Made by a program: the position numbers and the translations under genes. Under the pieces are notes generated by a model. The model did no database searches and was not told where the DNA came from. It saw nothing but the letters and a program-made list of their open reading frames with translations. This document shows, piece by piece, positions 63,526-64,000 of a DNA stretch of 64,000 nucleotides (position 1 is the first letter of the stretch; each line of letters opens with the position of its first letter). The stretch is taken from positions 37,282 through 101,281 of the forward strand of contig JAPOKJ010000005.1 in the NCBI GenBank assembly GCA_029977705.1. Direction: 5' to 3'. Source of the stretch: Burkholderiales bacterium. Lineage in GTDB: Bacteria; Pseudomonadota; Gammaproteobacteria; Burkholderiales; Burkholderiaceae_E.

Positions 63526-64000
63526 CCTGTCCGGTCTCCAGTTCGACCGCTGTCAGCGGACCGCCCCAGACACAACCGGTATCCAGGCTGACCAGTGCAT
63601 CGTTCACCACCAGCCCCAGCTGGGACCAGTGTCCGAACACGACGCGTGTGCCGCGGCTGCCCCGCCGGGGATGATCAAACCAGGGTACCGCGCCCGGCGG
63701 AGCCTTGTCCGGACCCAGGGCGCAATCCAGCTCCAGGGAACCATCGGCGAACACGAAGCGACTGCGTGTCAGCGCGTTGATGATCAGGCGCTGACGCTCG
63801 ATCCCCTGCAGGTCCTCGGACCAGCAGGCTGGCTCGTTGCCGTACATGTAGCGCACCAGGGTTCGCCAGCCGGGGCTGCGCAGCGCCGATTCAATCTCCT
63901 GCCCCAGGGACAACGTCTGGGCCGCGCTCCATTGCGGCAGCACCCCGGCATGGACCAGCAGGTGGTCACGGAACGCGCCCGCTGCGGCTGCCGCCGGCAG
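63497..64000 (-). CDS. apaH: Diadenosine tetraphosphatase, 5' end cut by window edge
   Basis: Symmetrical Ap4A hydrolase of the calcineurin-like phosphoesterase fold; cleaves Ap4A to two ADP. The C-terminal 167 residues are in the window. The frame is open to the edge and reads RDHLLVHAGVLPQW before the first listed start, the known internal motif. Also visible: YMYGNEPACW, LIINALTRSRFVFADGSL, VVFGHWSQLGLVVNDALVSLDTGCVWGGPLTAV. Confidence 0.95.
   Translation of the reverse strand: MPAAAAAGAFRDHLLVHAGVLPQWSAAQTLSLGQEIESALRSPGWRTLVRYMYGNEPACWSEDLQGIERQRLIINALTRSRFVFADGSLELDCALGPDKAPPGAVPWFDHPRRGSRGTRVVFGHWSQLGLVVNDALVSLDTGCVWGGPLTAVELETGQVIQVPNLDR

Overview
The window is a gene-dense, GC-rich bacterial chromosome segment with no insertion sequences, prophage, CRISPR array or rRNA. 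Gene content and order point to a betaproteobacterium, most likely in the Burkholderiales. The main pointers are petABC-sspA-sspB, recA-recX-DUF2889-sucCD, ribBX-ribH-nusB-thiL-pgpA, rubredoxin-pilGHIJ-chpA, the long form of LeuA, and three orphan Bug/TctC solute receptors. This placement is inference from gene content, not from a phylogenetic marker search.

Layout. 1-2.1 kb: end of tyrS, dtd and a histidine phosphatase. 2.1-6.7 kb: glyA behind a strongly foldable leader, then nrdR, ribD, a PEP-CTERM-type exported protein and ribE. 6.7-11.0 kb (minus strand): leuA, a Bug receptor and ackA, preceded by a short unlisted ORF (10925-11014) with 10 Leu in 29 residues and flanking alternative stems, i.e. 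a probable leucine attenuator. 11.1-16.1 kb: epoxide-hydrolase-like protein, NAD-dependent epimerase, LhgO-like oxidase, SRAP protein and AcuI-like reductase. 16.1-24.3 kb: DegS-like protease, Nif3-family protein, MscL, cytochrome bc1 (petABC), sspAB, tRNA-Thr and TerC.

24.3-31.5 kb is the accessory-looking part: Baeyer-Villiger type monooxygenase, EamA exporter, M20 peptidase, two more Bug receptors with a SnoaL-like protein, and a small PLD-like protein. 31.7-36.2 kb: ribBX, ribH, nusB, thiL, pgpA, pncC. 36.2-40.9 kb: recA under two tandem LexA-like boxes, recX, DUF2889 gene, sucCD. 41-57.2 kb: a signalling and motility block made of PP2C phosphatase, double-FHA protein, CHASE2 adenylate cyclase, cyclic-nucleotide phosphodiesterase, a sigma54-type promoter with type IV pilin, TfpX-like accessory protein, second pilin, rubredoxin, and the Pil-Chp chemosensory genes pilG, pilH, pilI, pilJ and chpA. 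57.2-64 kb: photolyase, yqgE-ruvX-pyrR-pyrB-pyrC' (inactive dihydroorotase homologue), plsC and a truncated apaH.

How it works together. The 41-57 kb block holds the enzyme that would make cAMP, the enzyme that would remove it, a phospho-Ser/Thr phosphatase and reader, the pilin, and the chemosensory array that in Pseudomonas couples surface sensing by pili to cAMP. The most original observations are the leucine-rich leader of leuA, the structured glyA leader, the tandem SOS boxes of recA, the sigma54/GGTGAC promoter region of the pilin, and the adjacency of a complete cyclic-nucleotide module with Pil-Chp.
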